Assembly (NCBI RefSeq): GCF_040115645.1
Contig: NC_089562.1
Span: 3,162,001 to 3,226,000, forward strand
Origin: Euwallacea fornicatus
Taxonomy: Eukaryota > Arthropoda > Insecta > Coleoptera > Curculionidae
Length of the DNA: 64,000 nucleotides
Direction: 5' to 3'
Within the stretch, counting starts at the first letter, position 1. Every line of letters begins with the position of its first letter. The position numbers were made by a program, and so were the translations under genes. Below the pieces are notes generated by a model that worked only from the letters and a program-made list of their open reading frames with translations, had not been told where the DNA came from and searched no databases. Below are positions 59,593 through 64,000 of this stretch, piece by piece.

Positions 59593-62500
59593 TATTAGCA
59601 CAATCTTAGTTCGTTCTTTCAAATGAAGCTGTTCAAAATTCCTGAAACGATCTGCTAGGCAATCGGCAAGTAATGGAAAGCTCCTTTTTGCCATAGAATG
59701 TACGAACAATCGATAGGTGACGCAAAGCGTCTTTCTGCTGTGGAAAGTTGTTCATAGACCATCTTCAAGTACTGTCGCGAACCTTCGCAAAGCATCATCA
59801 GAGCGGATAAGCGCCTTCAATCAACAATCCAACTTACCTATATAAAGAAACGTCCAACCAGCGCGGATTTCAATATAGAATTTTGGGAGAACCCAATATT
59901 AGAGGCGCATTTACGAACTCGAAGTTGGACTCAGATTTGATATTAGCTTTTGCACTGAAACATAAGTACCAATATCAATAAATTTAATTGACCCATTTAT
60001 GGTACCAATACGCCGTCGGATGTGAAGTTGTCGCTGAACTGCCGGTGGGCTGCCGTCGAAGTTAAACCAGTTTTATCTTTTTGACGTTGGCGCTCGCAAA
60101 CAAAATCGTAACGCGTCGACGCTCAATGAAATCAGTGGTTGACGGCACATGATCATAATGAATGAGGGGACATATTTTTGTGTTTACTTATGCGGCACAA
60201 CCCCAAATCCAATTTCAAGAATATGAATAATTTTAAATGCCAAGTTGAAAATTCCGACATTTTAAACAAAAAATTCACGTAAACAAATTTTCAATCGAAA
60301 TAAATTTTATTGAAAAATTTGAAATCAGGGGCGTACTAATTAGGCGATTTTCAACCGAGGTCGCAGGGCGTTCCATTAAAATATTCAGATTCGTGCTCAT
60401 TTCTATAATTGCTTGTCGAAATATAAGGAACAACCCTGTGCGCACTTTATATGTATTTAAATTGGAGGTAATTTATGTAATTTTTTAACCATATTAATAT
60501 GGATAAATCGCTAATACATAGATTTAAAAAATATATATATTTAATTAGGAAAATTAATAATTGACCAGAAACGTCGTTAACATCTACCGGGATACCTGTA
60601 GTAGGCCCTACTTAGCCAAAAAGTTGAAAATTATGTGGCTATGGAGAGGGCGAAGCTCTTGTAAAAGCAAAAGATAGACATATTCATTTAAATGTGATAG
60701 TCACAGGCTATGACACTGAATCAAAAAGTGTTCATTAGAAGTACTATTTTGCAGTATTTACCAATTAATGACAACATTATCCTATGTGTATTTAAGGTTA
60801 CCGGATGATCCAAATTTAGTGTATATAGTTCGATCGCGGTTATTATTGCAAACAGAGATTTGGAACGTCAATATAATGCAATGGAATTAAGATATCGTTA
60901 ATGCCAAATGTCATTTGTCACTTCAGGATTCGCCGCAATGAATATCAAGTTTTTCTTAAATGCAAGGTATGCTACTTAAATCGAAATGACATTTACTCGA
61001 AAGACCTTTTCCGTTGAACTGTTATAGTTGATCTTTTGGAACGTCAGTTACTCATATGCACCCATTTTATGGCATTGAAACTGTTTTTTTGCCCCCGGTA
61101 TATGAATTATTTTATAATTTTTGTGATAAATTAATTTAAGCAATTTTTCAATTTTGCCACATTAGTCAGAAAGGAAAATTTAACTTTTTACATTTTTGTT
61201 TTAACAAAAATATTACCCACAAGAAACACTAATATTTATTGTAAAAAACAAAAATTTGCATTTTGCAATTTTTTGATATTGTTTTACATAGAAATGATTG
61301 TAAACAAACGAAATATGTAAATTAATTTCTTCAAAAAAAAAAAAAAACATTTTACTGTTAGTAATGTCTGCATCAAACTCAATGCGTTTCATTCATAAAA
61401 TGAAAAGCAAAAGTGCCCATTCAAAATAGCATTTTAGTGGATTTTAAACAGTAAAGTTGAAAAGTAAATTAAATTAGTTTGTGTTGGTTAAAAAGCGGTG
61501 TATCGGCATGTAGCCAGGGGTATTTCGTTGTGCCTATTCAAAAAATAAAGTTATCCTAGGCAAATTTGGAAATTCAATTATATACAGGGGGAAAATAAAA
61601 AGTTTAAATAAATACCATAGTATTTCAATTTGTAGGTAATTGCGCTAAAAGTGTAAGTAAAAGAGATTGTTGAAAAGATCCTTTCGAACAGATATTGATG
61701 TAGAATTAAAAAATATACATTCCCACGAAAAAAACAAAACTTGGTACTAATTGCGGCCATTTGTTAATGACAAGTGACGTCTGTCATTAGCACAATCGTA
61801 GTTCCATTACGCCATAATAATGTTTAAACCTTTGAACCTCTGATAACTCAAAAATTTTACCATACATTCGATTTGGGTCACCCGGTATAGGTAACTAATT
61901 TATAAAAAAATGGATCAACTTCCGTTATTCAGAAAGCACAAGGTTGGCCCTTGTGCTAAAAAGAGAAAAGAAGACTTTGAGTATGTTGTTTAAAATTTTT
62001 TATAATAATAGTATGCCAATAAATGAGATTTTTTCTCTTTAGGACTTATAATATAAAAAACAATAAATAACCATTCCTAATTAAACTGCAATTTTTACTG
62101 TTATCAGTGCTAAAAATGACTGTAATCCAAAACCAACTCACCATAAGAAAATCGCAATCAATACTATATCCTCAATCAACCTAATTTGCTAAAAATACAA
62201 CCGTCACTACAAGGCACCGAACCCAAATCTCCCGTCGTCCAAAAAAGTCCGCATAAGTCACAAAAATAACCTCTCACTCTCCCGCTCTAGACCTTAAACT
62301 GGCTACTGTCACTACTAAAACTTCGCCAACGACACAGAGGGGGCACATCTAAACTCCTTTGCATCTCTGAATAGGGATGCTGGCGGGGTCACGCCCCTTT
62401 CGCAGTTGTCAACGCAGGCTCCGCCCTTCACTAAGTGCCTCGAAGTTGTCACGGTCCAATAGGTGCGTCGCATAGGGGCGCTCTCTAGCGGATGCCTCGG

Positions 62501-63382
62501 CAACTGAGCTCAGACTGGCGGTAGCGTACATGACGGCATGAGGGCCTGAGGATTGGAGGTGTGGGTGCGAGAGAGAGAGAGAGAGAAGGAGAAAGAGAGA
62601 CGGTGATTTTGCTAAGGTCGGCATATTTTGGTTTGAATTGAAGTTGGGTAAATGTACGAAACGTTGCGATTTTGCTGAGGTGGTTTTAATCCCATTAGCC
62701 TGATGATGATTATTTTTTTGAAGTTCTGAAAATTGCAAAACACCATTATACCGTTCGGGAGTATTGACCGACATAATGTCAACCGTTATTTTTTGATGCG
62801 ATACGTTAATAGTTCTTTATAGTTTTGTATATTATCCTATTAAAATTTGACAACGCAAATGTAGCCAACAAAATATGTATATAATAGTTATTTAACAAAT
62901 ATATTAATGAGAGGGATTAATAATCGATACATTTTTTAAATAGGTTGCGAAAAAGTTAGTTGTAAAATTATAAACGTTTCCCTATTTTGAATCAACTGTC
63001 TCTCAACGTACATATTGTGTTATATTGAAAAACACTGATTTATTAATGAATGATTTTGTTTTTTGGACAACTTTAAACGGTAACAAAAAACCACTTGTTC
63101 ATGTATTGTCCGGTTGAATATTGGTCAATTTTCTTTTATATGTCAAAGCTGTCATCACTTGGCAAAGCTGTCACTGTCATTTAATGTCATATATTATCAC
63201 ATTTGTAACTCTCCTATCATTATTGACAGCTGAAGGTTTTGGCCAAACATTTTTGATACGGTTTATGAATTTGACAGTTCTTACCTAGCCTCCCCTCTCC
63301 ACATACAGACGTAAAATAAGCGTATTCGCCGTTATGCTGTTTGTATACTTGTTGCGTTCGTTTATTAGCACAATCGCAGAAT
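59593..63382 (+). repeat. Three dispersed copies of ATTAGCACAATC
   Basis: Copies start at about 59594, 61786 and 63364, each followed by a related G/T-T/C-AG and, in two copies, AGTTC. A shortened relative (ATTAGCACAAATACG) is near 58833. All are in the same orientation upstream of apterous. They may mark the ends of a dispersed repeat family. Confidence 0.6.
62569..62600. repeat. GA microsatellite
   Basis: Nearly pure GA dinucleotide for 18 bp, then interrupted purine repeats (AAGGAGAAAGAGAGA) to 62600. GAGA-rich tracts often lie near insect promoters, but here that is only a possibility. Confidence 0.9.
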
Positions 63383-64000
63383 AAAAAATTCACCAATTTC
63401 GTAAAGCTTTAACTAAATCTTCCTGCGTAGATGATTAATCATTCCGTAAGTAGTATTTTTTAAGGTATTTCACGCCCTTTAACGTCACCAACGGTCTCCT
63501 AATAAAATATCCTAACTTGGATTTCTGTCACAAACGTGACACTGCTTGATTTATTAAGTTCGCTTTAAGTCTCGACTCGTGCTGCTCCAAATCCCCCGTT
63601 GCGAAAAACAAAGCCCTTGTATCTGAAGGGACGGAATCGGATCCCTTTTTATTCCCATTTCATTTGAAAACGTTTCCTTTGTCGTTCCGGCGTCACGCAC
63701 GCTTCAAATGAAGCTACTTTTTGCTATTTGACACTTTTGCTAATAGATCCGGCAGGAGGGGATTCAACTTTTACAGGCACTAAATTTTTCCCATGAAAAA
63801 TCTTCTTAATTGACATCTACATGTAGGAAATTTCCGCATCAGCTCACGTATATCATAAAACGCAGCGAGTGGCTTAGAAAGTACGACCTGCGACCCTCGG
63901 TGTTCTTATCTGCGATCGCAGCGACACGCGTAATGGCATTCTGTCTGTCAGAAGACGTCGTACGTCACGGCTGACGCCATACGCAGCATCTTTGGTAATG

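Larger units (their letters stand above)
56659..64000. other. Gene-poor region upstream of apterous
   Basis: No coding exon was recognised in 7.3 kb. The missing first apterous exon and promoter may lie here or beyond the window. A GC-richer patch at about 62280-62560 next to a GA microsatellite is the best promoter candidate by composition. The last 150 bp (63850-64000) are also GC-rich. A short repeat (ATTAGCACAATC) occurs three times. Confidence 0.4.

Noticed and set aside
62409..62774. 121-codon minus-strand ORF
   Set aside because: Its Ser/Leu-rich core is the translated GA microsatellite; no splice partner or similarity seen.
1..64000. tRNA, rRNA genes or CRISPR arrays
   Set aside because: No cloverleaf with A and B boxes, no rRNA-like block and no regular repeat-spacer array were seen on reading; a tRNAscan or covariance search would settle it.

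Overview
The window reads as nuclear DNA of an insect, most likely a beetle. This is inferred from AT-rich intergenic DNA, many GT-AG introns of about 47-65 bp mixed with a few kilobase-scale ones, and the gene set: microcephalin, TRPA1, a ferlin and an apterous-type LIM-homeobox gene. No bacterial, viral or CRISPR features are seen. All gene models were spliced by eye from reading-frame continuity and splice-site phase, so exon edges are predictions.

Left to right: (1) 551-6152, plus strand, a nine-exon microcephalin (MCPH1) with one N-terminal and two C-terminal BRCT domains. (2) 8365-11442, plus strand, a nine-exon secreted protein made of EGF/dumpy-like cysteine modules. (3) 12890-32827, minus strand, a 22-exon TRPA1 channel of about 1,292 residues: alternative N-termini, ankyrin repeats, six membrane segments and a pore. 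Its introns hold a small secreted cysteine-rich gene on the opposite strand (23773-24141), a decayed mariner, a near-symmetrical foldback element and at least one other long-inverted-repeat transposon. (4) 35659-35892, minus strand, an unidentified exon-like ORF. (5) 35971-46388, minus strand, a ferlin of about 1,660 residues starting at the C2B-equivalent domain and ending in a C-terminal membrane anchor; one intron holds another long-inverted-repeat transposon. (6) 47121-56658, minus strand, an apterous/Lhx2/9-type gene with two LIM domains and a homeodomain; its first exon was not found. (7) 56659-64000, gene-poor DNA upstream of apterous with a GC-rich patch, a GA microsatellite and a dispersed short repeat.

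The genes do not form a pathway; they are independent neighbours. The points most worth a second look are the candidate second N-terminus of TRPA1 in intron 2, four GC-AG introns among about 69, a recurring architecture of DNA elements with inverted repeats of 100-370 bp in introns, the nested antisense cysteine-rich gene, the perfect 20-bp hairpin in TRPA1, and a local reading-frame break in the ferlin. I found no convincing wholly new system; the candidates are isoform, splicing and mobile-element observations.
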